A DNA stretch of 64,000 nucleotides from Marixanthomonas ophiurae (lineage in GTDB: Bacteria; Bacteroidota; Bacteroidia; Flavobacteriales; Flavobacteriaceae). Where the stretch lies: contig NZ_QVID01000001.1 in NCBI RefSeq assembly GCF_003413745.1, positions 1,984,001 to 2,048,000 on the forward strand. The letters run 5' to 3'. This document shows positions 1-8,590 of this stretch, piece by piece; positions within the stretch are counted from its first letter, which is position 1, and the number at the start of each line of letters is the position of its first letter. The translations under genes were made by a program, and so were the position numbers. Below the pieces are notes generated by a model. That model worked only from the letters and a program-made list of their open reading frames with translations. It had not been told where the DNA came from and searched no databases.

Positions 1-190
1 AATTGGTATTTCAGAATTTCTGTATTTCCCTTCTATTCCAGAACGTGCTACTATAAACGAATGTCTTGAGATATCAAAAGAATACTCAACGCCTAAAAGT
101 AGTAGCTTTATTAACGGAATATTGGATAAGCTTGTAAAAGAATATACAAAAGAAGGTAAACTGAATAAATTAGGCCGAGGCCTTCAATAG
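1..190 (+). CDS. nusB: Transcription antitermination protein NusB, C-terminal part
   Basis: The window opens inside this gene; the reading frame begins at base 2 and ends at TAG 188-190, giving about 62 residues. The segment EFLYFPSIPERATINECLEI followed by FINGILDKL matches the last helices of NusB, which joins the antitermination complex with NusE (S10) on boxA RNA during rRNA transcription. The order nusB, DUF1573 lipoprotein, yajC is a common arrangement in Flavobacteriia and supports the call. The N-terminal part lies outside the window. Confidence 0.88.
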   Translation, partial: IGISEFLYFPSIPERATINECLEISKEYSTPKSSSFINGILDKLVKEYTKEGKLNKLGRGLQ

Positions 191-241
191 AAGTAAAAAA
201 ATAAGTATTTTAGCGGCGCTTAAACATAAAATATATATACT

Positions 242-724
242 ATGAAAAAATCGATTTTAATTTTAGCTGTATTATCTGCTTTTGCATTTACATCGTGTAA
301 AGAAAAAGCTTCAGATAAAGTAAATGAAGAAAATGTAGCAGCAGCTGCAGACCGTGATGCAGACGCATCTAAATTTCCGGTCATGAAATTTGAAAAAACA
401 GAATATGACTTCGGAACTATTGCCAAGGGTGAGAAAGTAGAACACGAATTTAAATTCACTAACACTGGCGATGCTCCTTTAGTAATTGTTAATGCTACTA
501 GTAGCTGTGGTTGTACTGTGCCAGAATATTCAAAAGAAGCGATAGCACCGGGTGAAGACGGAAAGCTTTTAGTTAAATATGATGGTAGTGGAGTTAATCA
601 AGTGAGCAAAACTGTAACTATTGTTGCTAATACAGAAAAAGGAAAAGAGACCTTAAAAATTAAAGCCTTTGTAACGCCTAAAAACGGAGCTAATGAAGGT
701 CAAAACATGCTTAAAACGAGCTAA
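242..724 (+). CDS. DUF1573 domain lipoprotein
   Basis: A 160-residue predicted lipoprotein. The signal peptide ends in the lipobox FTSC, with Cys19 as the acylated residue. After a charged linker (residues 20-47) comes a DUF1573 beta-sandwich domain (about 48-140) with the family signature YDFGTIAKGE and the conserved SSCGCTVPE segment. DUF1573 is related to ASH/Ig-like folds and has no assigned enzymatic role; it is very common in Bacteroidota. It starts 51 bp after nusB and 29 bp before yajC, so the three are probably co-transcribed. Function is unknown beyond a likely periplasmic or surface location. Confidence 0.85.
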   Translation: MKKSILILAVLSAFAFTSCKEKASDKVNEENVAAAADRDADASKFPVMKFEKTEYDFGTIAKGEKVEHEFKFTNTGDAPLVIVNATSSCGCTVPEYSKEAIAPGEDGKLLVKYDGSGVNQVSKTVTIVANTEKGKETLKIKAFVTPKNGANEGQNMLKTS

Positions 725-753
725 TTTATAAATTAAAAGAATAGACTATTTTT

Positions 754-1056
754 ATGGAACAAATTCAAGGCTTTCTTCCTATTATCTTATTGTTTGCTGT
801 GATGTATCTTTTTTTAATACGTCCGCAAATGAAAAAGCAAAAGCAAGAAAAAAAGTTTGCTAAAGAAATTAAAAAAGGGGATAAAGTAATCACCAAAAGC
901 GGGATGCACGGTAAAATTTTAGATTTAAATGACGATGGTACCTGTATTATCGAAACCGGTGCCGGTAAAATGAAATTTGAACGTTCTGCTCTTTCTATGG
1001 AAATGAGCGAAAAGATGAACGCTCCCAAGACTCCTGCTAAAAAGGAAAAGAAATAG
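754..1056 (+). CDS. yajC: Preprotein translocase subunit YajC
   Basis: A 100-residue protein with a single N-terminal transmembrane helix (about 5-22) followed by the RPQMKKQKQEKKF stretch and the cytoplasmic GDKVITKSGMHGKI segment typical of YajC, the accessory subunit of the SecDF-YajC complex that assists Sec-dependent export. Length and architecture are normal for the family. The lysine-rich C-terminus is unremarkable. It ends just before a strong hairpin terminator and is convergent with pepT. Confidence 0.93.
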   Translation: MEQIQGFLPIILLFAVMYLFLIRPQMKKQKQEKKFAKEIKKGDKVITKSGMHGKILDLNDDGTCIIETGAGKMKFERSALSMEMSEKMNAPKTPAKKEKK

Positions 1057-1074
1057 TTTTATTTTAACAGAATT

Positions 1075-1111
1075 AAAAAACCGCAATATTTTTAAATATT
1101 GCGGTTTTTTT
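1075..1111. terminator. Bidirectional intrinsic terminator, yajC / pepT
   Basis: AACCGCAATATTT pairs with AAATATTGCGGTT around a very short loop, with A-rich sequence on the left and a T run on the right, so it can stop transcription from both the yajC and the pepT side. Confidence 0.85.
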
Positions 1112-1131
1112 GTTTGTAAGGATTAGCTTAT

Positions 1132-2373
1132 TTATGCTTCTTTTTCTGCTAGCAATTGAGCAATGTTTACAATTACTTCTATAGCCTTTTGCATATTCTC
1201 TAACGGTACATATTCATAACGACCGTGAAAGTTGTGTCCGCCAGCAAAAATATTGGGGCAAGGCAAGCCCATAAAACTTAATTGAGAACCATCTGTACCA
1301 CCTCTAATAGGTTTAATAATAGGTTTGATATCTGCTTTCTTCATTGCTTCTTCGGCAAGATCAACGATATGCATTACAGGTTCAATTTTTTCACGCATAT
1401 TAAAGTATTGATCTTTTATTTCAATTGTAATCAATTCTTTTTCGTGCTGTGCGTTGATTTCATCTGCTAATTTAACCATCATTTCTTTTCGAGCTTCAAA
1501 ATGGTCTTTATCGTGATCTCGTATAATATATTGTAGCTTGGTGCCGTCCACTTCTCCATTTACACTTTGCAGGTGGAAAAAACCTTCGCGACCGTCAGTA
1601 TGTTCTGGTGTTTCCATTCTAGGTAAGGAATTAATATAATCTGTAGCAATGTACATGCTATTGATCATTTTTCCCTTGGCTGTTCCTGGATGTACAATTT
1701 TACCTTTAACAGTTACAACGGCTCCAGCTGCATTGAAGTTTTCATATTCCAACTCGCCAATTTGGCTGCCGTCCATGGTATATGCCCATTCGGCACCAAA
1801 TTTTTCTACATCAAATTTGTGGGCACCACGACCAATTTCTTCATCAGGAGTAAAACCTATTCGTATTTTTCCGTGTTTTATTTCGGGATGATTTACTAAA
1901 TACTCCATAGCCGAAACAATTTCAGCAACTCCCGCTTTATCGTCTGCCCCTAATAAGGTAGTACCATCTGTAGTGATTAGCGTTTGCCCTTTATAAAGTA
2001 AAAGATCATCAAATTCATCTGGAGAGAGTACTATATCCTTATCAGCGTTTAAGACGATATCCTTTCCATCATAATTTTCAACGATCTGCGGATTTACATT
2101 GGCACCAGTAAAGTCTGGTGATGTGTCAAAATGTGATACAAACCCGATAGTAGGAACTTCGTGATCCACGTTTGAAGGTAGGGTTGCCATAATATAGGCG
2201 TTATCGTCTATGGTAACGTCTTCTAAGCCAATTCGTTTTAGTTCGGCAAACAAAGCGTTAGCAAGGTTCCATTGTTTTTCGGTGCTAGGAGTGCTGTCAC
2301 TTTCCGGATCACTTTCCGTATCAACAGTAACGTAGCTGAAAAAGCGATCAATAAGGTGTTGTTTATCTATCAT
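1132..2373 (-). CDS. pepT: Peptidase T (tripeptide aminopeptidase)
   Basis: A 413-residue M20-family zinc aminopeptidase of normal length that removes the N-terminal residue from tripeptides in the cytoplasm. The first metal-site motif is [11 protein letters not shown], the bridging aspartate lies in LLGADDKAG, and the catalytic glutamate pair is in [15 protein letters not shown]; these are the hallmark PepT motifs and separate it from PepV/DapE relatives. The C-terminal region contains [18 protein letters not shown], also typical of M20B enzymes. It is divergent from pyrD across a short intergenic region and probably monocistronic. Confidence 0.95.
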   Translation of the reverse strand: MIDKQHLIDRFFSYVTVDTESDPESDSTPSTEKQWNLANALFAELKRIGLEDVTIDDNAYIMATLPSNVDHEVPTIGFVSHFDTSPDFTGANVNPQIVENYDGKDIVLNADKDIVLSPDEFDDLLLYKGQTLITTDGTTLLGADDKAGVAEIVSAMEYLVNHPEIKHGKIRIGFTPDEEIGRGAHKFDVEKFGAEWAYTMDGSQIGELEYENFNAAGAVVTVKGKIVHPGTAKGKMINSMYIATDYINSLPRMETPEHTDGREGFFHLQSVNGEVDGTKLQYIIRDHDKDHFEARKEMMVKLADEINAQHEKELITIEIKDQYFNMREKIEPVMHIVDLAEEAMKKADIKPIIKPIRGGTDGSQLSFMGLPCPNIFAGGHNFHGRYEYVPLENMQKAIEVIVNIAQLLAEKEA

Positions 2374-2436
2374 AATTTTTCTTTTTTGCTTTACAAATTA
2401 AAGCATAATCAAAATAACCATTACATTCTTTCTTGC

Positions 2437-2444
2437 TATTTTTG
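2437..2444 (+). promoter_or_regulatory. pyrD -7 promoter element (TAnnTTTG)
   Basis: TATTTTTG matches the Bacteroidota -7 consensus TAnnTTTG. It predicts a transcription start near 2449, downstream of the in-frame ATG at 2433, so it decides in favour of the ATG at 2463 as the pyrD start. Confidence 0.6.
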
Positions 2445-2462
2445 CCACATATCCTTTTATCT

Positions 2463-3509
2463 ATGTACAAATCTATAATCCGTCCCATTCTTTTTCAATC
2501 TGATCCCGAAAAAGTACACCACTTTACATTTAAAATGATTCGCTTACTACATAAAATAGGGTTTGGGAGTATTTTCCAAAGTATATATAAAGTAAATGAT
2601 AAACGATTGGAGCGGGAGGTTTTCGGACTTAAATTTCCTAATCCAGTGGGATTAGCAGCTGGCTTTGACAAAGATGCTAAATTGTACAAGGAACTTTCAA
2701 ATTTAGGCTTTGGGTTTATTGAAATAGGTACCGTTACGCCAAAACCCCAACCAGGAAATCCTAAAAAAAGGTTGTTCCGTCTAAAGGATGATAACGCAAT
2801 TATTAATAGAATGGGGTTTAATAATGGTGGCGTAAAAGAAGCTGTAGAACGACTAAAAAAGAATACCCCTGTTGCTGAGAGAAGTCATGTACTTATCGGC
2901 GGAAACATTGGTAAAAACAAGGTCACGCCTAATGAAAATGCAGTTAATGATTATGTAACTTGCTTTGAGGCTTTATTTGATTATGTAGATTATTTTGTAG
3001 TAAATGTAAGTTCACCAAACACGCCAAATTTAAGAGCATTACAAGATAAAGAACCGTTGACAAAACTACTTAAAACACTCGTTTTAAAAAGAGAAGAATT
3101 CTTTAGGCTGAGCGGAGTCGAAATCAAGCCAATACTTCTGAAAATAGCCCCAGATTTGACAGACGGGCAATTGTTGGATATTATTGACATTGTTTCAGAA
3201 ACAAAAATAGATGGGATTATTGCCACCAATACGACTATTTCAAGAAAAGGTCTTGTTTCAGAAAATAAAACTGAAAAGGGAGGCTTAAGCGGTAAACCAT
3301 TAACAAACCGCTCTACTGAAGTGATTCGGTTTCTTTCAGAAAAAAGCAATAAAGCCTTTCCAATAATTGGAGTAGGAGGGATCCATAGCCCTGAAGATGC
3401 TTTGGAAAAACTAGAAGCTGGTGCAAGCTTGGTACAGTTATACACTGGTTTTATTTATGAAGGCCCACAATTGATTACAGCTATAAATAAGGCTGTTTTA
3501 GAGCAATAA
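2463..3509 (+). CDS. pyrD: Dihydroorotate dehydrogenase (quinone), class 2
   Basis: A 348-residue FMN enzyme that oxidises dihydroorotate to orotate in pyrimidine synthesis and passes electrons to the quinone pool. The N-terminal helices ([20 protein letters not shown]) are the membrane-association extension of class 2 enzymes. FMN and substrate motifs follow: [34 protein letters not shown] and [20 protein letters not shown]. The ATG at 2463 is preferred over the one at 2433 because the latter lies before the predicted transcription start. LysE follows 5 bp downstream, probably in the same transcript. Confidence 0.95.
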   Translation: MYKSIIRPILFQSDPEKVHHFTFKMIRLLHKIGFGSIFQSIYKVNDKRLEREVFGLKFPNPVGLAAGFDKDAKLYKELSNLGFGFIEIGTVTPKPQPGNPKKRLFRLKDDNAIINRMGFNNGGVKEAVERLKKNTPVAERSHVLIGGNIGKNKVTPNENAVNDYVTCFEALFDYVDYFVVNVSSPNTPNLRALQDKEPLTKLLKTLVLKREEFFRLSGVEIKPILLKIAPDLTDGQLLDIIDIVSETKIDGIIATNTTISRKGLVSENKTEKGGLSGKPLTNRSTEVIRFLSEKSNKAFPIIGVGGIHSPEDALEKLEAGASLVQLYTGFIYEGPQLITAINKAVLEQ

Positions 3510-3514
3510 CTTGT

Positions 3515-4150
3515 ATGACAGAAAACCTACTATCTTTTGCATTAGCTACCATGGCTTTGGCATTTTCACCAGGACCAGATAATATCTATGTGTTGACGCA
3601 ATCGTTGGTTAATGGAGTAAAAAGCGGAATTGCTACTACTGCGGGATTGGTTACAGGTTGTATTGTGCATACTACTTTTTTAGCCTTTGGTCTTTCAGCA
3701 ATCATTACAGCCTCCCCAGCTTTATTTTATGGAGTTAAGGTGCTAGGTGCTCTATATTTATTGTATTTAGCTTATGTTGTTTTTAAAAGTGATGCATCAA
3801 TTGCCGTTCCTATTACTTCAGAAGGAAAAATAAATAGAACGCTAATAAAAACAAATGCTCAACTTTTTAAACAGGGTGTTATCATGAATTTGGTAAACCC
3901 TAAAGTAATGATCTTCTTCTTAGCTTTCTTTCCAGCTTTTCTTTGGAATGAAACTGAAAATACCGTGAGTCAATTTTATATTTTAGGTATTATTTTTATG
4001 GTAATTTCATTTTTGGTTTTCGGATTAATAGCATTTCTAGCAGGTAGTATTTCATCTTATATATTGAAGCATAAATCAGTTGGTATTGTTTTAAAATGGT
4101 TACAGATAGTGGTTTTTATCGGTATAGCCGTTTTTATTTTAATTCCGTAG
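3515..4150 (+). CDS. LysE/RhtB family amino-acid exporter
   Basis: A 211-residue inner-membrane protein with about six hydrophobic helices. The N-terminal FSPGPDNIYVLTQSLVNG and GLVTGCIVH segments are the LysE/RhtB family signature. Members export amino acids or homoserine lactone-type compounds by proton antiport; the substrate here cannot be told from sequence. It begins 5 bp after pyrD and is probably translated from the same mRNA. Length is normal. Confidence 0.85.
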   Translation: MTENLLSFALATMALAFSPGPDNIYVLTQSLVNGVKSGIATTAGLVTGCIVHTTFLAFGLSAIITASPALFYGVKVLGALYLLYLAYVVFKSDASIAVPITSEGKINRTLIKTNAQLFKQGVIMNLVNPKVMIFFLAFFPAFLWNETENTVSQFYILGIIFMVISFLVFGLIAFLAGSISSYILKHKSVGIVLKWLQIVVFIGIAVFILIP

Positions 4151-4191
4151 TCAGAATTATAAAAAGCTTGAGATTGCATTTTAAAATCTAG

Positions 4192-4199
4192 TATCTTTG
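4192..4199 (+). promoter_or_regulatory. -7 promoter element before HMG-CoA lyase-like gene
   Basis: TATCTTTG fits TAnnTTTG exactly, with a CTTG at 4167-4170 as a possible -33 element. With the usual offset the transcript would begin at about 4204, one base before the ATG at 4205, suggesting a leaderless mRNA. Confidence 0.5.
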
Positions 4200-4204
4200 A
4201 GGTA

Positions 4205-5068
4205 ATGCAAAAAATTAAACTAATAGAGTGTCCTAGAGACGCAATGCAAGGGATAAAGGATTGGGTGCCAACTCAAAGTAAGGTTCAATATATACAGTCA
4301 CTATTGCGGTGTGGCTTTGATACCATAGACTTCGGGAGTTTCGTTTCGCCCAAGGCAATCCCACAAATGAAAGATACGGCCGAAGTACTCTCGAAGTTAG
4401 ACCTGTCTAAAACTGATAGTAAATTATTGTCAATTGTAGCCAATGTGCGAGGAGCAAAAGACGCTGTAAAACACCCAGAAATTGACTATTTAGGTTATCC
4501 TTTTTCCATTTCGGAAAACTTCCAAATGCGAAATACCCATAAAACTATTGCACAATCCCTTGATATTTTGAAAGAAATTCTTAATTTGGCTAATGCAAAC
4601 GATAAACAAGTAGTTGCTTATTTATCAATGGGTTTCGGTAATCCCTACGGAGACCCTTGGAATGTTGAGATTGTAGCAGATTGGACCGAAAAACTATCGG
4701 CCATGGGTGTTAAAATTTTATCATTAAGCGATACGGTAGGCTCCTCAACGCCCGATATCATTGACTATTTGTTTTCAAATTTAATTCCCCATTATCCCCA
4801 TATTGAGTTTGGAGCTCATTTACATACAACCCCCGCGTTGTGGCATGAAAAAATAGATGCTGCATACAAAGCCGGTTGTTTTAGGTTTGACGGTGCTATA
4901 CAGGGCTTTGGAGGATGTCCTATGGCAAAAGATGAATTAACAGGAAATATGCCGACTGAGAAGATGTTAAGTTATTTTACTACTGTAAAAACTGATTGTA
5001 ATGTAAATCCAATGGCATTTGAAAGTGCTCATAACGAAGCAACTAAAATATTCAGTAAATATCATTAA
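4205..5068 (+). CDS. Hydroxymethylglutaryl-CoA lyase-like enzyme
   Basis: A 287-residue TIM-barrel protein of the HMG-CoA lyase/DRE-TIM metallolyase family. IECPRDAMQGI at the start corresponds to the catalytic Arg-Asp loop (usually GPRDGLQ), FGAHLHTTPALW contains the metal-binding His-x-His pair, and GFGGCPMAKDELTGNMPTE carries the active-site Cys loop (GGCP) seen in HMG-CoA lyases. The expected reaction cleaves HMG-CoA to acetyl-CoA and acetoacetate in leucine catabolism. The loops are somewhat divergent from textbook sequences, so a related acyl-CoA lyase is possible. The next gene starts 1 bp after its stop. Confidence 0.8.
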   Translation: MQKIKLIECPRDAMQGIKDWVPTQSKVQYIQSLLRCGFDTIDFGSFVSPKAIPQMKDTAEVLSKLDLSKTDSKLLSIVANVRGAKDAVKHPEIDYLGYPFSISENFQMRNTHKTIAQSLDILKEILNLANANDKQVVAYLSMGFGNPYGDPWNVEIVADWTEKLSAMGVKILSLSDTVGSSTPDIIDYLFSNLIPHYPHIEFGAHLHTTPALWHEKIDAAYKAGCFRFDGAIQGFGGCPMAKDELTGNMPTEKMLSYFTTVKTDCNVNPMAFESAHNEATKIFSKYH

Positions 5069-5069
5069 G

Positions 5070-6611
5070 ATGAAACGACGAATACTTTTACTACCGGTTT
5101 TTGCATTATTCTTATTTTATGGTTGTACGCTCATGGAGCCTATACCCGAAGAACCTTTTTATGGAAAGGGTATTGTAACCATTAAGTTTTTACAGGTTAA
5201 TGATGTTTATGAAATAGCACCATTACAAGGTGGTAAATACGGAGGAATGGCACGTGTTGCTTATGTTAGGGACTCCATAAAGGAACGAAACCCCAACACC
5301 TTTTTGTTTATGGCGGGTGATTTTTTGAATCCATCTTTATTGGGGAATTTAAAAAAAGATGGTGAGCGAATTAAGGGTAAGCAAATGATTGAAGTGATGA
5401 ATGCCATGGAGTTTGACTTGGTAACTTTTGGAAATCATGAATTTGACCTTACAGAAGAAGAGCTGCAAGAACGCCTAAATGAATCCACGTTTCCGTGGGT
5501 TTCATCGAACGTACGTCACGTACTTCCAAATGGTACAAAAAGCCGATTTCAAACTAAACTTGAAATGGGGGGAGAGCCCATTTCAGATTATAAAACTATT
5601 GCAGTTAGGGATTCTCTTGGCAATGAAGTAGATTTTGGCTTTATAGGATTAACACTGGACTCTAATCCCAAGGAATACGTACAATACGGGAATATTTATA
5701 AGGAAGCCCTCCGCGCCTACGATTTGGTGTACCCAAAAGTAGATTTTGTAATCGGGTTAACCCACTTAACAATAGATCAAGATCATGAATTAGCAAAAGA
5801 GCTACCTGAAATACCTTTAATAATGGGTGGTCACGAACATGTAAGTAATTTAGAACGGCAAGGAAATACCGTTATCGCTAAAGCTGATGCTAATGCTATT
5901 TCCATGTACATACATACACTGGTATATAATTTACGTACTCAGGTTTTATATGTAAACTCGAAGATTATGTATTTAGATGAAAAAGTTCCGCTACAAGCCA
6001 ATGTAGATAGAGTAGTAAAAAAGTGGAACGAAGTATTGGATTCAGAACTTTCAAAAGTAGTGCCTAATACCAATGAAGTAATTTACACACCAAAGACACC
6101 CTTGGACGGAACAGATAGTGCAAACAGAAGCATACAAACCAATTTAGGTGATAAAGTGACCGAAGCTATGGCCTTTTCCTACAATTATAAAGTAGATGCA
6201 GCATTGGTTAATGGAGGTTCTTTTAGGGTGGACGATATGCTTTCTGGTAAATTGACTAGTGTTGATATTTTTAGAGTCTTGCCTTTTGGAGGCAGCGTTT
6301 TAAAAGTAGATATGAAAGGAGAATTGCTGAAAGAAATATTAGACTTCGGAAAATCACAACGCGGAAAAGGGGCCTATTTACAACGCTATAAAATTTCTCA
6401 AAGCGCTTCAGGAAACTGGTTGATTGGTGGAAAACCTATTAATTACAAAAAGACATATACAATTGCTTTGAGCGATTTTCTTTTAAAAGGGTTGGATATC
6501 CCATTTTTAACTAGAAACAACAGTGGTATTGTAAAAATATATGAACCTGAGGAAAATGAACTAGCTTTCGATATCAGAAAATCTTTGATTAGTTATTTAA
6601 AATCTATTTAA
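5070..6611 (+). CDS. 5'-nucleotidase/UshA-like metallophosphoesterase lipoprotein
   Basis: 513 residues from the ATG at 5070, chosen because it places a lipoprotein signal (LFYGC) at the N-terminus; an upstream ATG at 5019 would overlap the previous gene. The N-terminal metallophosphatase domain (about 35-290) has FLQVNDVYE, FGNHEFDL and GGHEHV, with VYE in place of the usual FHG. The C-terminal 5'-nucleotidase domain (about 310-510) has NGGSFRVDDMLSG and LPFGGSV. Expected role: periplasmic or surface hydrolysis of nucleotides. The 1-bp spacing to the upstream lyase suggests translational coupling. Confidence 0.85.
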   Translation: MKRRILLLPVFALFLFYGCTLMEPIPEEPFYGKGIVTIKFLQVNDVYEIAPLQGGKYGGMARVAYVRDSIKERNPNTFLFMAGDFLNPSLLGNLKKDGERIKGKQMIEVMNAMEFDLVTFGNHEFDLTEEELQERLNESTFPWVSSNVRHVLPNGTKSRFQTKLEMGGEPISDYKTIAVRDSLGNEVDFGFIGLTLDSNPKEYVQYGNIYKEALRAYDLVYPKVDFVIGLTHLTIDQDHELAKELPEIPLIMGGHEHVSNLERQGNTVIAKADANAISMYIHTLVYNLRTQVLYVNSKIMYLDEKVPLQANVDRVVKKWNEVLDSELSKVVPNTNEVIYTPKTPLDGTDSANRSIQTNLGDKVTEAMAFSYNYKVDAALVNGGSFRVDDMLSGKLTSVDIFRVLPFGGSVLKVDMKGELLKEILDFGKSQRGKGAYLQRYKISQSASGNWLIGGKPINYKKTYTIALSDFLLKGLDIPFLTRNNSGIVKIYEPEENELAFDIRKSLISYLKSI

Positions 6612-6640
6612 CTGCATACTTCTAAATTTTTGCAAATCTT

Positions 6641-6674
6641 ATAAAGAATTGTTCTAAATAATTTCTTAGTTTTA
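6641..6674 (+). promoter_or_regulatory. Fur-box-like palindrome and weak -7 element before haem-binding gene
   Basis: ATAAAGAATTGTTCTAAAT (6641-6659) has 8-3-8 architecture: the right arm TTCTAAAT is complementary to ATTTAGAA and the left arm matches it at 6 of 8 positions. TAGTTTTA at 6667-6674 is a near-match to the -7 element. The layout resembles the better palindrome at 7205-7223. Confidence 0.4.
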
Positions 6675-6694
6675 CGGCTTAATTTTTATAGCCC

Positions 6695-7168
6695 ATGAAA
6701 ATAGTTAAGTACATTCTTATTGTATTATTAGTTGCCCTAGTAATCATTCAATTTATTCGTCCTGAAAAAAATAAAGGAGGCTATGAAAGTATCGCTTTTT
6801 TTGAAAAAGAAACAAAGCCTTCAGCCGAAGTGGCTTTATTATTAAAAGAAAATTGTTACGATTGCCATAGCGATCAAACTCAATATCCTTGGTATTCTGA
6901 AATAGCTCCCTTTTCACTTTGGTTAGATGAGCATATTGAACACGGGAAAGGACATTTTAATGCTTCTGCTTGGGACTCTTATTCCATTAAGAAAAAAGAC
7001 CATAAAATGGAAGAGTTGGTCGAAATGATAGAAGAAGGGGAGATGCCTCTAGACTCATATACATGGATTCACGGAGATTTAACTGAACAGGAACAAAAAT
7101 TAATTCTTCAATGGGCTGGATTAGTCCGTCTTCAATATAAAAATCAATTACAAGTTTCTTCTAAGTAA
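6695..7168 (+). CDS. Membrane-anchored haem-binding domain protein (CxxCH)
   Basis: A 157-residue protein with an N-terminal transmembrane anchor (about 5-22) and one c-type haem motif, CYDCH at residues 54-58. The following segment, YPWYSEIAPFSLWLDEHI, is typical of the Haem_bd (PF14376-type) family, whose members occur widely in Bacteroidota as monohaem proteins of uncertain role. It should be periplasmic and membrane-tethered. It precedes an iron-type uptake locus and has its own weak Fur-box-like site, which suggests iron-linked expression, although the link is inferred. Confidence 0.82.
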   Translation: MKIVKYILIVLLVALVIIQFIRPEKNKGGYESIAFFEKETKPSAEVALLLKENCYDCHSDQTQYPWYSEIAPFSLWLDEHIEHGKGHFNASAWDSYSIKKKDHKMEELVEMIEEGEMPLDSYTWIHGDLTEQEQKLILQWAGLVRLQYKNQLQVSSK

Positions 7169-7204
7169 TTGATCTTAAGCTTGCAATTTGATTTACAAGT
7201 TTTT

Positions 7205-7258
7205 ATTTAAATTTAATCTAAATAAAGTTGTCAGAATACTTTCTCCCTTTTATATTTG
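7205..7258 (+). promoter_or_regulatory. Fur-box-like palindrome plus promoter of the DUF4856/imelysin/TonB locus
   Basis: ATTTAAATTTAATCTAAAT at 7205-7223 is a 9-1-9 inverted repeat with one mismatch, resembling ferric-uptake-regulator boxes of the ATTTAGAW-nnn-WTCTAAAT type. It is followed by a GTTG at 7227-7230 (candidate -33) and TATATTTG at 7251-7258, an exact TAnnTTTG element, 20 bp further on. Binding would abut the -33 element. The downstream genes are the type expected under iron control. Confidence 0.55.
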
Positions 7259-7303
7259 CATTCTGAAAAACCAATTATTTATAACAAGTCTAAATAAAAC
7301 CCA

Positions 7304-8518
7304 ATGAAAAAATTATTGTATTCCGCAATTATTATGAGTCTTGTATTGGCTTCATGTTCATCTGATGATGAAGCTGGTGATATTCAACAAGATATTGAAG
7401 TTCCTACAAATTATGTGTTCGAAAGAGGAGGAGAAACTACAGTTCAGTATCCTGGGCAAACTACCCGCTTACAAATGTCAGCAGAGTTAATAGGATCTTT
7501 TAAAGATTTTGATTCAGCAACCAAAGAATCTCTTTTAAATATGTTTGCTCATGTGGAAGGTGCTAACGATTTTGATAATTCAGCATTAAATGCTTCTGGA
7601 AAAAATATAAAAAGCAAAATAGCGGCTTCAGTTGATTACTTTTCAGCAAACGTTGCAGAAAGTGCAGAAATAAAAGCTGATTTTGAATCATATATTTCAC
7701 GACAGGTAGATGAAGTCTTTCCAAATGAAAATACTGTAGCAACAACAGGCGTTGCAGGTCAAATTGCAGATGGTTCTTCTGCAAGATATGTTACTGGTAA
7801 AGGGTTGGAATTAAACCAAGCTTTTGCAAAAGGCATGATGGGAGCTCTATTGGCAGACCAAATATTAAACAACTACTTATCAACAGCTGTTTTGGACGAA
7901 GCTTCAAACCGTGAGGACAATGAAAATGAGGTGCTTGATGGGGATAGTAACTATACAACTATGGAGCACAAATGGGACGAGGCTTACGGGTACTTGTATG
8001 GAGATCCTTCCATTCCAGTTGCAGACCCTAATAGTGTTTTGGGTGTAAGCGATGACCATTTATTGTTCAATTATTTAGGTGTAGTTAACAGTGATGATGA
8101 CTTTGCTGGGGTAGCACAAAATATTTTTGAAGCTTTTAAAACAGGTCGTGCCGCAATCGTAGCAGGCGATTATGAATTAAGAGATGAGCAAGTTACTATT
8201 ATAAAAGAAGGTGTTTCGACAATTATTGCAGTGCGCGCGGTTCACTATTTACAGGCTGGAAAGCAAGCATTAGCAGATAATAATATGGGCGCGGCTTTTC
8301 ACGATCTTTCTGAAGGGTTTGGCTTTATGTACAGCCTTCGTTTTACAAATAACCCAAATACAGGAGCGCCTTACGTTTCTCCTTCTGAATTAGAAACGTT
8401 TAAAACTCAACTGTTAGAAGGAAACGGTTTTTGGGATGTAACTCCTGAAACATTAGATAGTATTTCAGCAACAATAGCAACAGCTTTTGACTTTACTGTA
8501 GAACAAGCTGCAAACTAA
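7304..8518 (+). CDS. DUF4856 domain lipoprotein
   Basis: A 404-residue lipoprotein (lipobox LASC, Cys18). The mature protein is acidic and largely helical, and begins with an aromatic, Thr/Arg-rich stretch (VFERGGETTVQYPGQTTRL) that I recognise as the start of DUF4856 proteins. The family's biochemical role is not established; it recurs in Bacteroidota next to imelysins, HTTM proteins and TonB-dependent receptors, as here, pointing to metal acquisition at the cell surface. A hairpin terminator follows, so part of its transcripts may end before the imelysin gene. Confidence 0.8.
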   Translation: MKKLLYSAIIMSLVLASCSSDDEAGDIQQDIEVPTNYVFERGGETTVQYPGQTTRLQMSAELIGSFKDFDSATKESLLNMFAHVEGANDFDNSALNASGKNIKSKIAASVDYFSANVAESAEIKADFESYISRQVDEVFPNENTVATTGVAGQIADGSSARYVTGKGLELNQAFAKGMMGALLADQILNNYLSTAVLDEASNREDNENEVLDGDSNYTTMEHKWDEAYGYLYGDPSIPVADPNSVLGVSDDHLLFNYLGVVNSDDDFAGVAQNIFEAFKTGRAAIVAGDYELRDEQVTIIKEGVSTIIAVRAVHYLQAGKQALADNNMGAAFHDLSEGFGFMYSLRFTNNPNTGAPYVSPSELETFKTQLLEGNGFWDVTPETLDSISATIATAFDFTVEQAAN

Positions 8519-8533
8519 AAGGTTATTAAAAGC

Positions 8534-8579
8534 AAAACAATCGGTTTATATATTAAGCCGATTGTTTTTGCTATTTTTG
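8534..8579 (+). terminator. Hairpin terminator/attenuator followed by a new -7 element
   Basis: AAAACAATCGG (8534-8544) pairs with CCGATTGTTTT (8558-8568) and is followed by T-rich sequence. TATTTTTG at 8572-8579 then matches TAnnTTTG, so the imelysin gene may have both read-through and its own transcript. Confidence 0.6.
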
Positions 8580-8590
8580 CAAACCGAAAA